Shown here in pieces: positions 54,996-63,503 of a stretch of 64,000 nt of DNA. Both the position numbers and the translations under genes were made by a program. The DNA lies in the NCBI RefSeq assembly GCF_003854275.1, contig NZ_QTQP01000010.1, positions 1-64,000 on the forward strand, read 5' to 3'. Below the pieces are notes generated by a model. The model did no database searches. It was not told the origin of the DNA and saw only the letters and a program-made list of their open reading frames with translations. This stretch comes from Burkholderia sp. Bp8963 (GTDB lineage: Bacteria > Pseudomonadota > Gammaproteobacteria > Burkholderiales > Burkholderiaceae). Each line of letters begins with the position of its first letter. Within the stretch, counting starts at the first letter, position 1.

Positions 54996-56207
54996 GTGAG
55001 CGAAACATCCAGCAGCATGTTGCCACGCCAGCCCCGGAGCGCAACCGCCGCGCCGGTGGCCGAGCCGCCGACGCTGGCGGCGCTGGAAGCGCATCTCGCC
55101 CCGTATGCCGCGCACGCGTCGCAGTCGCGTGGCCGGCGCCATCCGGAGCCGCCGCCCGCGGCCCGCACTGAATTCCAGCGCGATCGCGACCGCATCGTCC
55201 ACTCGACCGCGTTCCGCCGTCTCGAATACAAGACCCAGGTCTTCGTCAATCACGAAGGCGACCTGTTCCGCACCCGCCTCACTCACAGCCTCGAAGTCGC
55301 GCAGATCGCGCGTTCGGTCGCACGCAACCTGCGGCTGAACGAGGATCTCGTCGAGGCGATCTCCCTCGCGCACGATCTCGGGCACACGCCGTTCGGCCAC
55401 GCGGGGCAGGACGCGCTCAACGCGTGCATGCGCGAGCACGGCGGCTTCGAGCACAACCTGCAGAGCCTCGCTGTAGTCGACGAGCTCGAGGAACACTACG
55501 GCGCATTCAACGGCCTGAATCTCTGCTTCGAGACGCGCGAAGGGATCCTCAAGCACTGTTCGCGCGACAATGCGCGCAAGCTCGGTGCGCTCGGCGAACG
55601 CTTCCTGCAGGGGCGCCAGCCGTCGCTCGAGGCGCAACTTGCGAACATCGCCGACGAGATCGCGTACAACAACCACGACGTCGACGACGGCCTGCGCTCC
55701 GGGCTGATCACGATCGACCAGCTCGCGCAGGTCGCGCTGTGGCAGCGCCATTACGAGCAGGCGCTCGCCGAATTCCCGAGTCTCGATGGCCGCCGTCTCG
55801 TGCACGAGACGGTGCGCCGCATCATCAACACGCTGATCGTCGACCTGATCGACGAGACGACGCGCAATCTCGCGCGCGTCGCGCCGGCGTCGCTCGACGA
55901 CGTGCGCGCGGCGCCGCCGCTCGTGTCGCACAGCGAAGCCGTCGCCGAACAGGCGGCGGCCCTCAAGCGCTTCCTGTTCAAGAACCTGTACCGCCATTAC
56001 AAGGTGATGCGGATGGCGAGCAAGGCGCAGCGTGTCGTCGCGGGGCTGTTCGACGCGTTCCTCGACGATCCGCGCCTGCTGCCGCCGCCATACCAGTCCG
56101 ACGACGCAGACAAGCAGCCGCGCCTCGTCGCGCATTACATCGCCGGCATGACCGATCGATTCGCCCTGAAGGAATACCAACGTTTGTTCGTCATCAGCGA
56201 CAACTGA
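54996..56207 (+). CDS. dgt: Deoxyguanosinetriphosphate triphosphohydrolase-like protein
   Basis: A 403-residue HD-domain dNTPase that would cleave dNTPs to nucleosides and triphosphate. GTG at 54996 is chosen as the start, with GGAGG 5 bases upstream; an in-frame GTG at 54984 lies before that site. HD-domain ligands are seen in [17 protein letters not shown] (His97) and [17 protein letters not shown] (His126-Asp127). [20 protein letters not shown] is a family signature. It forms the end of the aroKB operon; the family is annotated as dGTPase type 2, and the true substrate cannot be told from sequence. Confidence 0.93.
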   Translation: MSETSSSMLPRQPRSATAAPVAEPPTLAALEAHLAPYAAHASQSRGRRHPEPPPAARTEFQRDRDRIVHSTAFRRLEYKTQVFVNHEGDLFRTRLTHSLEVAQIARSVARNLRLNEDLVEAISLAHDLGHTPFGHAGQDALNACMREHGGFEHNLQSLAVVDELEEHYGAFNGLNLCFETREGILKHCSRDNARKLGALGERFLQGRQPSLEAQLANIADEIAYNNHDVDDGLRSGLITIDQLAQVALWQRHYEQALAEFPSLDGRRLVHETVRRIINTLIVDLIDETTRNLARVAPASLDDVRAAPPLVSHSEAVAEQAAALKRFLFKNLYRHYKVMRMASKAQRVVAGLFDAFLDDPRLLPPPYQSDDADKQPRLVAHYIAGMTDRFALKEYQRLFVISDN

Positions 56208-56225
56208 TTGTCACAAACGATCACT
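56208..56225 (+). promoter_or_regulatory. Possible PhoB box upstream of ugpB
   Basis: TTGTCAC-AAA-CGATCAC lies right after the dgt stop and 70 bp before ugpB. The first half matches the CTGTCAC half-site in 6 of 7 positions and the second in 5 of 7, but the period is 10 bp rather than the usual 11. PhoB control is suggested mainly by the known phosphate regulation of ugp in E. coli. Confidence 0.3.
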
Positions 56226-56295
56226 AGACTGCGCCGGTTCAATGGCGATGGGGATGGTGTACCTGCTGTTGGTATCGTTTTCATAGGAGAAGTCG

Positions 56296-57630
56296 ATGAA
56301 GAAGAAGCCCGTAGGGACGCTGGTTCGCTCGCTCGCGCTCGGGGGCGCATTGTTGTTCGGTGCGCAGCATGCGGCATTCGCGGTGACGGAGATCCAGTTC
56401 TGGCATGCGATGGAGGCCGCACTCGGCGAGCGGGTCAACGACATCGCGGCACAGTTCAACGCATCGCAAAGCGATTACAGGATCGTGCCGGTCTTCAAGG
56501 GCACCTACGACCAGGCGCTCGCGGCGGGCATTGCCGCGTATCGCAGCGGCAACGCGCCGGCGATCCTTCAGGTGTACGAAGTCGGCACCGCGACGATGAT
56601 GCAGGCGAAGAAGGCAGTGGTGCCCGTCTACGACGTGTTCAGGCAGGCCGGCGTGCCGCTCGACGAAAAGGCGTTCGTGCCGACCATCGCGAGCTACTAC
56701 AGCGACGCGAAGACGGGCCATCTGGTGTCGATGCCGTTCAACAGCTCGACGCCCGTGCTGTACTACAACAAGGATGCGTTCAGGAAGGCCGGGCTCGACC
56801 CGAACCAGCCGCCGAAGACGTGGGACGAGGTCAAGGCCGATGCCGAGAAGCTGCGCAAGTCGGGCATGGCGTGCGGCTTCACGACCGGCTGGCAAGGCTG
56901 GGTCCAGCTCGAGAACTACAGTGCGTGGAATGCGCTGCCGTTCGCGAGCCGCAACAACGGCTTCGACGGCACGGACGCAGTGCTCGAGTTCAACAAGCCG
57001 CAGCAGGTCGCGCACATCCAGTTCCTGCAGCAGATGGCGAAGGACGGCACATTCACGTATGCGGGCCGCAAGGACGAGGCGTCGGCGAAGTTCAACAGCG
57101 GCGATTGCGGGATCGTCACGACGTCGTCGGGCGCGCTCGCCAACATGCACAAGTATGCGAAGTTCGATTTCGCCACCGGCATGATGCCGTACGACGCGAA
57201 CGTGAAGGGCGCGCCGCAGAACGCGATCATCGGCGGCGCGAGCCTGTGGGTGCTGGCCGGCAAGGATCCGGCGACCTACAAGGGCGTTGCGAAATTCCTC
57301 GCGTACCTGAGCTCGCCTGCAGTCGCCGCGAAGTGGCACCAGGACACGGGCTACCTGCCGGTCACGACGGCCGCATACGACCTGACGCGCCAGCAGGGCT
57401 TCTACGCGAAGAACCCGAGCGCGGAAACGGCGATCAAGCAGATGATGAACAAGCCGCCGCTGCCGTACACGAAGGGGCTGCGGCTCGGCAACATGCCGCA
57501 GATCCGCACGGTCGTCGACGAGGAACTCGAGCAGGTCTGGGCGCAGAAGAAGTCGCCGAAGGAAGGGCTCGATGCCTCGGTCACGCGCGGCGACGAGCTG
57601 CTGCGGCGCTTCGAGAAGTCGGGCAGCTGA
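56296..57630 (+). CDS. ugpB: sn-Glycerol-3-phosphate ABC transporter, periplasmic binding protein
   Basis: A 444-residue solute-binding protein that captures glycerol-3-phosphate and glycerophosphodiesters in the periplasm. A signal peptide ([20 protein letters not shown] to about AAFA) precedes a mature protein beginning [20 protein letters not shown]. Other UgpB segments are [40 protein letters not shown] and [13 protein letters not shown]. An AGGAGA ribosome binding site is present. It is the first gene of the ugpBAEC-ugpQ operon; a stem-loop lies between it and ugpA. Confidence 0.95.
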   Translation: MKKKPVGTLVRSLALGGALLFGAQHAAFAVTEIQFWHAMEAALGERVNDIAAQFNASQSDYRIVPVFKGTYDQALAAGIAAYRSGNAPAILQVYEVGTATMMQAKKAVVPVYDVFRQAGVPLDEKAFVPTIASYYSDAKTGHLVSMPFNSSTPVLYYNKDAFRKAGLDPNQPPKTWDEVKADAEKLRKSGMACGFTTGWQGWVQLENYSAWNALPFASRNNGFDGTDAVLEFNKPQQVAHIQFLQQMAKDGTFTYAGRKDEASAKFNSGDCGIVTTSSGALANMHKYAKFDFATGMMPYDANVKGAPQNAIIGGASLWVLAGKDPATYKGVAKFLAYLSSPAVAAKWHQDTGYLPVTTAAYDLTRQQGFYAKNPSAETAIKQMMNKPPLPYTKGLRLGNMPQIRTVVDEELEQVWAQKKSPKEGLDASVTRGDELLRRFEKSGS

Positions 57631-57647
57631 GCACGCGCCGCATCGTG

Positions 57648-57696
57648 CCGCCGGCCGGTTGTGCGCTCGCGTGCGCTTGCGCGCGACGGCCGGTGG
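57648..57696 (+). repeat. GC-rich stem-loop between ugpB and ugpA
   Basis: CCGCCGGCCG (57648-57657) pairs with CGGCCGGTGG (57687-57696), with one G-U, enclosing a 29-nt GC-rich segment that can pair further. There is no U-tract. Such hairpins after binding-protein genes often stabilise the upstream transcript so that more binding protein than permease is made. Confidence 0.55.
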
Positions 57697-57735
57697 CCGG
57701 TCTTCATTCCCGTTTCGCCTGCCCGGATTCCCGCC

Positions 57736-58620
57736 ATGCAATCCCGTTCCCGTTTCGGCGCGAGCCTGCTGCCGTACCTGCTGATCGCGCCGCAGCTCGC
57801 GATCACCGGTGTGTTCTTCCTTTGGCCGGCCGGCGTCGCGCTGTGGCAATCGACGCAGATGCAGGATGCGTTCGGCACGTCGAGCGAGTTCGTCGGCATT
57901 GCGAACTTCACGCGCCTGTTCGCCGATCCGCTGTATCTCGACTCGTTTCGCACGACGCTCGTGTTCAGCACGCTCGTGACAGTGAGCGGGCTCGTCGTGT
58001 CGCTGCTGCTCGCCGCATGCGCGGATCGCGTGGTGCGCGGCGCGCGCGCGTACCGAACGCTGCTGATCTGGCCGTACGCGGTTGCGCCGACGATCGCCGC
58101 GGTGCTGTGGGCGTTCCTGTTCAATCCGAGCATCGGCCTCGTCACCTACGCGCTCGCTAAGTCGGGAATCGTCTGGAATCACGCGCTGAACGGCGGGCAG
58201 GCGATGTTCCTGGTCGTGCTCGCGTCGGTGTGGAAGCAGGTGAGCTACAACTTCCTGTTCTTCTACGCAGGGCTGCAGGCGATCCCGCGCTCGCTGGTCG
58301 AGGCCGCCGCGATCGACGGTGCGGGCCCCGTGCGGCGCTTCTTCCACCTCGTGCTGCCGCTGCTGTCGCCGACGAGCTTCTTCCTGCTGGTCGTGAACCT
58401 CGTCTACGCATTCTTCGACACGTTCCCGGTGATCGACGCCGCGACCGCCGGCGGCCCCGCGCAGAGCACCAAGACGCTGATCTACAAGATTTTCGCGGAA
58501 GGCTTCCAGGGGCTCGACATCGGCAGCTCGGGCGCGCAGTCGGTCGTGCTGATGGCGATCGTCGTCGGGCTGACGGTGATCCAGTTCCGCTTCGTCGAGC
58601 GCAGGGTGCAATACGCATGA
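57736..58620 (+). CDS. ugpA: sn-Glycerol-3-phosphate ABC transporter permease UgpA
   Basis: A 294-residue inner-membrane permease with six expected transmembrane helices. The start giving [20 protein letters not shown] fits the family; the open frame upstream is an Arg-rich extension into the hairpin region. The EAA loop that contacts the ATPase reads [20 protein letters not shown]. It overlaps ugpE by 4 bases (ATGA). Confidence 0.94.
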   Translation: MQSRSRFGASLLPYLLIAPQLAITGVFFLWPAGVALWQSTQMQDAFGTSSEFVGIANFTRLFADPLYLDSFRTTLVFSTLVTVSGLVVSLLLAACADRVVRGARAYRTLLIWPYAVAPTIAAVLWAFLFNPSIGLVTYALAKSGIVWNHALNGGQAMFLVVLASVWKQVSYNFLFFYAGLQAIPRSLVEAAAIDGAGPVRRFFHLVLPLLSPTSFFLLVVNLVYAFFDTFPVIDAATAGGPAQSTKTLIYKIFAEGFQGLDIGSSGAQSVVLMAIVVGLTVIQFRFVERRVQYA

Positions 58621-59462
58621 TCGAGAATCGCAAGGGCTTCGACCTGTTCTGCCACGCGGTGCTGATCGCGGGCGTCGTGCTCATCGTGTTCCCCGTCTAC
58701 GTCGCGTTCTGCGCGGCGACGATGAGCGCGCAAGAAGTGTTCACGGTGCCGCTGTCGCTCGTGCCGAGCACGCACCTGTTCGAGAACGTCGCGTACATCT
58801 GGCGGCACGGCAGCGGCGCCACGACGGCGCCGTTCGGCCGGCTGCTCGTCAACAGCTTCGCAATGGCGTTCGGCATCGCGGTCGGCAAGATCGCGGTGTC
58901 GATTCTGTCCGCATACGCGATCGTCTATTTCCGCTTCCCGTTCCGCAATACGGCGTTCTGGCTGATCTTCGTCACGCTGATGCTGCCGGTCGAGGTGCGG
59001 ATCTTCCCGACCGTGCAGGTCGTGTCGACGCTGCAGATGACGAACACCTACGCGGGGCTCACGCTGCCGCTGATCGCGTCGGCAACCGCGACGTTCCTGT
59101 TCCGCCAGTTCTTCATGACGCTGCCCGACGAGCTGATGGACGCGGCGCGCATCGACGGCGCGGGGCCGTTGCGGTTCTTCTGGGACGTGGTCCTGCCGCT
59201 GTCGAAGACGAGCATCGCCGCGCTGTTCGTGATCACGTTCATCTACGGCTGGAACCAGTATCTGTGGCCGATCCTGATCACGACGGAGGCGTCGCTGTCG
59301 ACGGCCGTGGTCGGCATCAAGACGATGATCGCGAGCGGCGATACCGCGACTGAATGGCATTACGTGATGGCGGCGACGCTGCTGGCGATGATTCCGCCGC
59401 TCGTCGTCGTGCTGGCGATGCAGCGCTGGTTCGTGCGCGGCCTCGTCGATTCTGAAAAATAA
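58617..59462 (+). CDS. ugpE: sn-Glycerol-3-phosphate ABC transporter permease UgpE
   Basis: A 281-residue partner permease of UgpA. It begins [20 protein letters not shown], and the EAA-type loop reads [20 protein letters not shown]. Other UgpE-like stretches are [17 protein letters not shown] and [16 protein letters not shown]. Translation is coupled to ugpA by overlap; ugpC follows after 32 bp. Confidence 0.95.
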   Translation: MIENRKGFDLFCHAVLIAGVVLIVFPVYVAFCAATMSAQEVFTVPLSLVPSTHLFENVAYIWRHGSGATTAPFGRLLVNSFAMAFGIAVGKIAVSILSAYAIVYFRFPFRNTAFWLIFVTLMLPVEVRIFPTVQVVSTLQMTNTYAGLTLPLIASATATFLFRQFFMTLPDELMDAARIDGAGPLRFFWDVVLPLSKTSIAALFVITFIYGWNQYLWPILITTEASLSTAVVGIKTMIASGDTATEWHYVMAATLLAMIPPLVVVLAMQRWFVRGLVDSEK

Positions 59463-59494
59463 CCACGGACACGCTACGAGGAGAAGGGCGACGT

Positions 59495-60580
59495 ATGGCT
59501 GCGCTGAGCTTGAGGGGTGTCAGGAAATCCTATGACGGCAAACAGAACGTGTTGCACGGGATCGACGTCGAGATTGCCGACGGCGAATTCATCGTGCTGG
59601 TCGGGCCGTCCGGCTGCGGCAAGTCGACGCTGCTGCGGATGATCGCGGGGCTCGAGAGCGTGACGGACGGCGAGATCGCGATCGGCGAGCGGGTCGTCAA
59701 CGCGCTCGAGCCGAAGGATCGCGACATCGCGATGGTGTTTCAGAACTATGCGCTGTATCCGCACATGACGGTCGCGCAGAACATGGGCTACGGGCTGAAG
59801 ATCCGCGGCATCGAGCGCGCGACGATCGATACGCGGGTTGCCGCAGCCGCGAAGATCCTCGAGCTCGAGCCGCTGCTCGCGCGGCGTCCGCGCGAGCTGT
59901 CGGGCGGACAGCGGCAGCGGGTTGCGATGGGGCGTGCGATCGTGCGCGAGCCGTCGGTGTTCCTGTTCGACGAGCCGCTGTCGAACCTCGACGCGAAGCT
60001 GCGCGTGCAGATGCGGCTCGAGATCCAGCGGCTGCATGCGCGGCTCGCGACGACGAGCGTCTACGTGACGCACGACCAGATCGAGGCGATGACGCTCGCG
60101 CAGCGCGTGATCGTGATGAACCGCGGCTACGCGGAGCAGATCGGCGCGCCGGTCGACGTCTACGAGAAGCCGGCGACCGTGTTCGTCGCGGGCTTCATCG
60201 GCTCGCCGGCAATGAACCTGCTGCACGGGCGGCTGTCGGAAGACGGTGCGACGTTTACGGTCGCGGGCGGCGGCCCGGCACTGCCGGTCGCCGGCGTGCC
60301 CGGAATCGGCGTGGAGATCGCACCGGGCCGCGATTGGGTGCTCGGCGTGCGACCCGAGCACATGACGCCGCAGCCGGGCGTGCCGCACGTGACGCTGACG
60401 GTCGATTCGTGCGAGCTGCTCGGCGCGGACAACCTCGCGCACGGCCGCTGGGGCGCGCACGATGTCGCAGTGCGTCTGCCGCACGCGGACCGCCCCGCGC
60501 GCGGCACGGCGCTCGCGGTGGCGCTGCCCACGCACCGGCTGCATTTCTTCGATCCCGAGACCGGCAAGCGCGCCGGCTGA
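59495..60580 (+). CDS. ugpC: sn-Glycerol-3-phosphate ABC transporter ATP-binding protein UgpC
   Basis: A 361-residue ATPase that powers the UgpAE channel. Walker A GPSGCGKS is at residues 38-45, the ABC signature LSGGQ at 135-139 and Walker B VFLFDE at 155-160, with switch histidine in [12 protein letters not shown]. The C-terminal third (from about 240) is the MalK-type regulatory domain with [17 protein letters not shown]. In E. coli this domain interacts with regulatory partners; whether that holds here is unknown. Confidence 0.96.
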   Translation: MAALSLRGVRKSYDGKQNVLHGIDVEIADGEFIVLVGPSGCGKSTLLRMIAGLESVTDGEIAIGERVVNALEPKDRDIAMVFQNYALYPHMTVAQNMGYGLKIRGIERATIDTRVAAAAKILELEPLLARRPRELSGGQRQRVAMGRAIVREPSVFLFDEPLSNLDAKLRVQMRLEIQRLHARLATTSVYVTHDQIEAMTLAQRVIVMNRGYAEQIGAPVDVYEKPATVFVAGFIGSPAMNLLHGRLSEDGATFTVAGGGPALPVAGVPGIGVEIAPGRDWVLGVRPEHMTPQPGVPHVTLTVDSCELLGADNLAHGRWGAHDVAVRLPHADRPARGTALAVALPTHRLHFFDPETGKRAG

Positions 60581-60601
60581 ACCCAATCGACAGGTGTCCC
60601 G

Positions 60602-61384
60602 ATGAGTTCCCATGCTGTCTGGCCGTACCCGCGTGTCGTCGCTCATCGCGGCGGCGGCACGCTGGCACCGGAGAATACCCTTGCGGCGCTCGACGAAGGC
60701 GCGCGGCGCGGGCACCGGATGGTCGAATTCGACGCAAAGCTGTCGGCGGACGACGTCACGTTCCTGCTGCACGACGACACGGTCGACCGGACCTCGAACG
60801 GCCACGGGGCGGCGGCGCGGATGCGCTATGCGGAACTCGCGGCGCTCGACGCGGGCAGCTGGTTCGACGCGCGGTTCGCGGGCGAGCGGATGCCGACGCT
60901 CGACGCTGCTGCGGCGCGCTGCCTCGCGCTCGGGCTCGCGGCGAATGTCGAGATCAAGCCGTGCGCCGGGCGCGAACGCGAGACCGGGCGGCGCGTGGCC
61001 GCCGACGCTGCGGCGTACTGGCGCGGCGCGGCGATGCCGCCGCTGTTGTCGTCCTTTTCGTTCGATGCACTGCAGCAGGCGCGTGACGCTGCGCCCGACC
61101 TGCCGCGCGGAATGCTGTACGAGACCGTGCCGGACGACTGGCGCGCGCAGGCGGTCGACGCGCTCGGCTGCGTGTCGCTGCATGCGGACCATCAATCGCT
61201 CGACGAGCCGCTGGTGCGCGCGATCAGGGCGGCCGGCCTGCGGATCCTCGCCTATACCGTCAACGACCTCGCGCGCGCGCAGCAGCTCGTGCGGTGGGGC
61301 GTCGACGCAATCTGCACGGACCGTATCGACCTGATCGGCCCGCAAGCGCTGGATGCAACGTCCAGCCCGGCTTCCAGTGATTGA
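60602..61384 (+). CDS. ugpQ: Glycerophosphodiester phosphodiesterase UgpQ
   Basis: A 260-residue cytosolic GDPD-fold enzyme that hydrolyses glycerophosphodiesters imported by Ugp to glycerol-3-phosphate and an alcohol. Catalytic His15-Arg16 lie in VVAHRGGGTLAPENTLAA, metal ligands Glu42 and Asp44 in VEFDAKLS, and the second histidine, His57, in LLHDDTVDRTSNG. Later LSSFSFDALQQAR and AYTVND fit the barrel end. It is the last gene of the ugp operon, before two hairpins. Confidence 0.95.
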   Translation: MSSHAVWPYPRVVAHRGGGTLAPENTLAALDEGARRGHRMVEFDAKLSADDVTFLLHDDTVDRTSNGHGAAARMRYAELAALDAGSWFDARFAGERMPTLDAAAARCLALGLAANVEIKPCAGRERETGRRVAADAAAYWRGAAMPPLLSSFSFDALQQARDAAPDLPRGMLYETVPDDWRAQAVDALGCVSLHADHQSLDEPLVRAIRAAGLRILAYTVNDLARAQQLVRWGVDAICTDRIDLIGPQALDATSSPASSD

Positions 61385-61429
61385 TCAATTCAACCGTGGC
61401 GCGGCCAGCGCACATGCGTGAGCGGCGCC

Positions 61430-61494
61430 AGGCCCCGGAGCGGGCCTGACGCGTAATAATCGACGCCCCGTCGGCATTTCGCTCGGGGCGTTTT
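61430..61494 (+). terminator. Tandem hairpins ending the ugp operon
   Basis: A first stem AGGCCC/GGGCCT (61430-61447) is followed by ACGCCCCG/CGGGGCGT (61463-61470 with 61484-61491) and TTTT. The second is the likely intrinsic terminator; the short U-run makes its strength uncertain. Confidence 0.65.
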
Positions 61495-61517
61495 ACGTCA
61501 CGGCGCGTTACGCAAGG

Positions 61518-61545
61518 AAAAATCCGCTACAAATTGCAGCGGGAT
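61518..61545 (-). terminator. Intrinsic terminator of ompW
   Basis: On the minus strand CCGCTGC, loop AATTT and GTAGCGG are followed by ATTTTT. It starts about 30 bases after the ompW stop. The ugp and ompW terminators thus face each other within about 80 bases. Confidence 0.6.
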
Positions 61546-61573
61546 TAACCATTCCCCAAATATTCGACTACGC

Positions 61574-62305
61574 TTAGAAGCGGTAGCCGACGTTCAGGTA
61601 GGTGACGATCGGGTTCAGGTTGATCTTGGCCTTCGACGTTTCGGTCAGCGTCCCGACCGGGGTCTGACGGGCCGTCGTGAAGGTCGCGGTGACGCTCAAC
61701 GGCACATACGAGATCGACAGGCCTGCGAACCAGTGGTCGGTGAAGTTGTACGTGAAGCCGGCGTTGAACACGGGCGCCCACTGGTTGCTGGTCGTCGCGC
61801 TGGTCGGGCCACCGAGCACGCCGTTCTCGAACGTACCGTTCGTGAGCTTCGCGCCGGTGAACCAGACGTAAGTCGCGCCGATGCCGACATACGGCCGGAA
61901 TTTGGCGTTGGCTTCGTTGAAGTTGTAGCGGAGCAACAATGCGGGGCTCCACTGGTATGCGGAGCCGAGCTTGCCGAAACTTTCGAACCGACCCTTGCCG
62001 GTGATGTCGAACTTCGGCGGTATCCCCATGTCGAGCTGGGTGGAGATGTGGTCGGTGATGAAGTAGCCGAATGCCAGCCCGAGCGTGTCGGCATCGCTGA
62101 TGCCGGCGCCCGTGTTGGGAATGGACTGATTGATGGGCGTGCCACCGACTCCGTAGAGGAACAGCGGGTCGCTGCTGTCCTGCGGAGCAAGGTGGAACCA
62201 CCCGGTGGTGACGTAAAAGCTACCTGCCGATTGCGCGTGCGCCGCACTGCTCGCCAACGTGAACGCGAGCGCAGCGGCCCCCGTAATGGCCAGTTTTCGT
62301 TTCAT
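61574..62305 (-). CDS. ompW: OmpW-family outer membrane protein
   Basis: A 243-residue eight-stranded beta-barrel expected to form a narrow hydrophobic channel in the outer membrane. The start MKRKLAITGAAALAFTLASS has GGAGGAGAC upstream and encodes a signal peptide ending near AHAQS. Family hallmarks: FGYFITDHISTQLDMGIPPK, LLLRYNFNEANAKFRPYVGI and the terminal aromatic residue in TYLNVGYRF, needed for barrel assembly. It stands alone, opposite to both neighbours. The natural ligand is unknown. Confidence 0.93.
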   Translation of the reverse strand: MKRKLAITGAAALAFTLASSAAHAQSAGSFYVTTGWFHLAPQDSSDPLFLYGVGGTPINQSIPNTGAGISDADTLGLAFGYFITDHISTQLDMGIPPKFDITGKGRFESFGKLGSAYQWSPALLLRYNFNEANAKFRPYVGIGATYVWFTGAKLTNGTFENGVLGGPTSATTSNQWAPVFNAGFTYNFTDHWFAGLSISYVPLSVTATFTTARQTPVGTLTETSKAKINLNPIVTYLNVGYRF

Positions 62306-62333
62306 TTTGTCTCCTCCGATCAAAGGCGTGCTC

Positions 62334-62363
62334 ATTATGACTACGGCGTTTAAAACCAAACAA
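62334..62363 (-). promoter_or_regulatory. Candidate ompW promoter
   Basis: On the minus strand TTGTTT and CATAAT are separated by 18 bp, 29 bp upstream of the ompW ATG. The match is moderate and no competing site was seen nearby. Confidence 0.4.
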
Positions 62364-62497
62364 GCTCGTAAGTTAGAGTTTTCTCCCTAGGATTCGCACG
62401 ACCGTACGTTTCGGCGCACCGTGGGCAAAGGGTTCTACGGAAGTGCGCACCATCGGACCTTCGGGTATCTCCTAACGCGATCAAACGGACATTCAGC

Positions 62498-63211
62498 ATG
62501 GCACGGCTAGCACGACTCTACGTTCCCGACCAGCCGCAGCACGTGATATTGCGCGGCCTGGATCAGCAACCCGCGTTCGTCGACGACCAGGACTACGAGC
62601 TCTTCATCGATTGTCTGAAGGCCGCGGCGCGCGATCACCACCTCGCGGTGCACGCATACGTGCTGCTGCCGCGCCAGGTGCAGCTTCTCGTGACGCCGAG
62701 CGACGAGGCCAGCCTGCCGAAGGCGATGCAGGCAGTCGGACGTCGCTACGTCGCCCATTTCAACCGACGCTATTCGCGGCGCGGCACCCTGTGGGAAGGC
62801 CGCTATCGCGCGACCGTGATCGAAGGCGAGCGCTATTTCCTGCTCGCGAGCCGCGTGGTCGAGTTGAGCCCCGTGCGCGCGCAGCTTGCCGCGACGCCGG
62901 ATGCCTATCGGTGGTCGAGCTACCGGCATCACATCGGGCTCACCGTCGACAGCCTGATCACCGACCATCCGCTCTACTGGGCGCTCGGCAACACGCCGTT
63001 CGAACGCCAGCGCGCGTACAAGGAGCTGTGCGAGCAGCCGCTCGACGAGCGGCAGGCCGACCAGCTCCAGCAGGCGACGCTGAAGGGCTGGGTGCTCGGC
63101 GGCGAGAACTACCGCGAATGGGCGGCGCGTACCGCGAACCGGCGCGTGTCGCCGCTGCCGCGCGGGCGTCCTCGCAAGGTGCGTGAGAACACGCCGCCGA
63201 TCCAGCAGTAA
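62498..63211 (+). CDS. REP-associated tyrosine transposase-like protein lacking the HUH motif
   Basis: A 237-residue protein of the Y1_Tnp/RAYT family (TnpA_REP). Family sequence is clear in HVILRGLDQQPAFVDDQDYE, AVHAYVLLPRQVQLLVTPSD, VGRRYVAHFNRRYSRRGTLW, EGRYRATVI, and VVELSPVRAQLAATPDAYRW. In active members the first block reads like LMPNHVHLLV, giving the metal-binding HUH histidines; here both positions are Gln (Gln60-Val-Gln62, codons CAG GTG CAG). The likely nucleophile Tyr84 is kept. The frame is intact and the codon use is like its neighbours, so the protein appears maintained for a role other than standard transposition. It sits alone between ompW (-) and gltB, without flanking terminal repeats. 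Confidence 0.88.
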   Translation: MARLARLYVPDQPQHVILRGLDQQPAFVDDQDYELFIDCLKAAARDHHLAVHAYVLLPRQVQLLVTPSDEASLPKAMQAVGRRYVAHFNRRYSRRGTLWEGRYRATVIEGERYFLLASRVVELSPVRAQLAATPDAYRWSSYRHHIGLTVDSLITDHPLYWALGNTPFERQRAYKELCEQPLDERQADQLQQATLKGWVLGGENYREWAARTANRRVSPLPRGRPRKVRENTPPIQQ

Positions 63212-63233
63212 GGGCTGGCAGGCGGAACGGGAG

Positions 63234-63260
63234 GCGGCGCTGCGGGCGCCGCTTCTTTTT
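63234..63260 (+). terminator. Intrinsic terminator after the RAYT-like gene
   Basis: GCGGCGC (63234-63240) and GCGCCGC (63246-63252) close loop TGCGG and are followed by TTCTTTTT. The last T run merges into the gltB control region. Confidence 0.7.
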
Positions 63261-63276
63261 GCACCAAAATGATACG
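63260..63276 (+). promoter_or_regulatory. NtrC-like site upstream of gltB
   Basis: TGCACCAAAATGATACG matches the first half and spacer of the enteric NtrC palindrome TGCACCAAAATGGTGCA exactly; the second half matches in three of six positions. Control of glutamate synthase by nitrogen regulators is plausible, but the site is only half conserved. Confidence 0.35.
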
Positions 63277-63329
63277 ACCCCAATAAAACGGCACCAGATC
63301 GATGCATCGGTTTAATTGGGGCCGTATCA
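63270..63329. repeat. Long inverted repeat in the gltB control region
   Basis: The left arm TGATACGACCCCAATAAAAC (63270-63289) and the right arm at 63310-63329 are complementary at 18 of 20 positions. The 20-nt spacer ends in the 10-bp palindrome CGATGCATCG. It lies after the RAYT gene terminator and before the gltB promoter, so it is more likely a DNA-binding site or a mobile-repeat remnant than a terminator. Confidence 0.8.
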
Positions 63330-63340
63330 CACGGTTTTTG

Positions 63341-63370
63341 TTGCTATTCCTTTGATTCGTCGCGTATATT
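63341..63370 (+). promoter_or_regulatory. Candidate gltB promoter
   Basis: TTGCTA (63341-63346) and TATATT (63365-63370) are separated by 18 bp, directly downstream of the inverted repeat and 133 bp before gltB. The -10 is good and the -35 moderate. Confidence 0.45.
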
Positions 63371-63419
63371 CCGAATTCCGGTGGCCCGGGCGAAGCATGC
63401 CCCACCCACTGTCGGCCGC

Positions 63420-63452
63420 GCCGCCTCCCGCCGGGAAGCGGGAAACGGCGGC
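63420..63452 (+). promoter_or_regulatory. Leader hairpin before gltB
   Basis: GCCGCC/GGCGGC and CCCGC/GCGGG form a two-part stem around loop CGGGAA, 52 bases before the gltB start. No U-tract follows, so a role in mRNA stability or translation is more likely than termination. Confidence 0.4.
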
Positions 63453-63503
63453 AACAAGAAAATGGTTCAACGGCCCTCGAGGCCCCTTTACGACGGTGTC
63501 CCC

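Noticed and set aside
62498..63211. Intact insertion sequence of the IS200/IS605 type
   Set aside because: The protein belongs to the RAYT branch, the HUH motif is missing, and no subterminal hairpin ends bounding a single mobile unit were seen on both sides.
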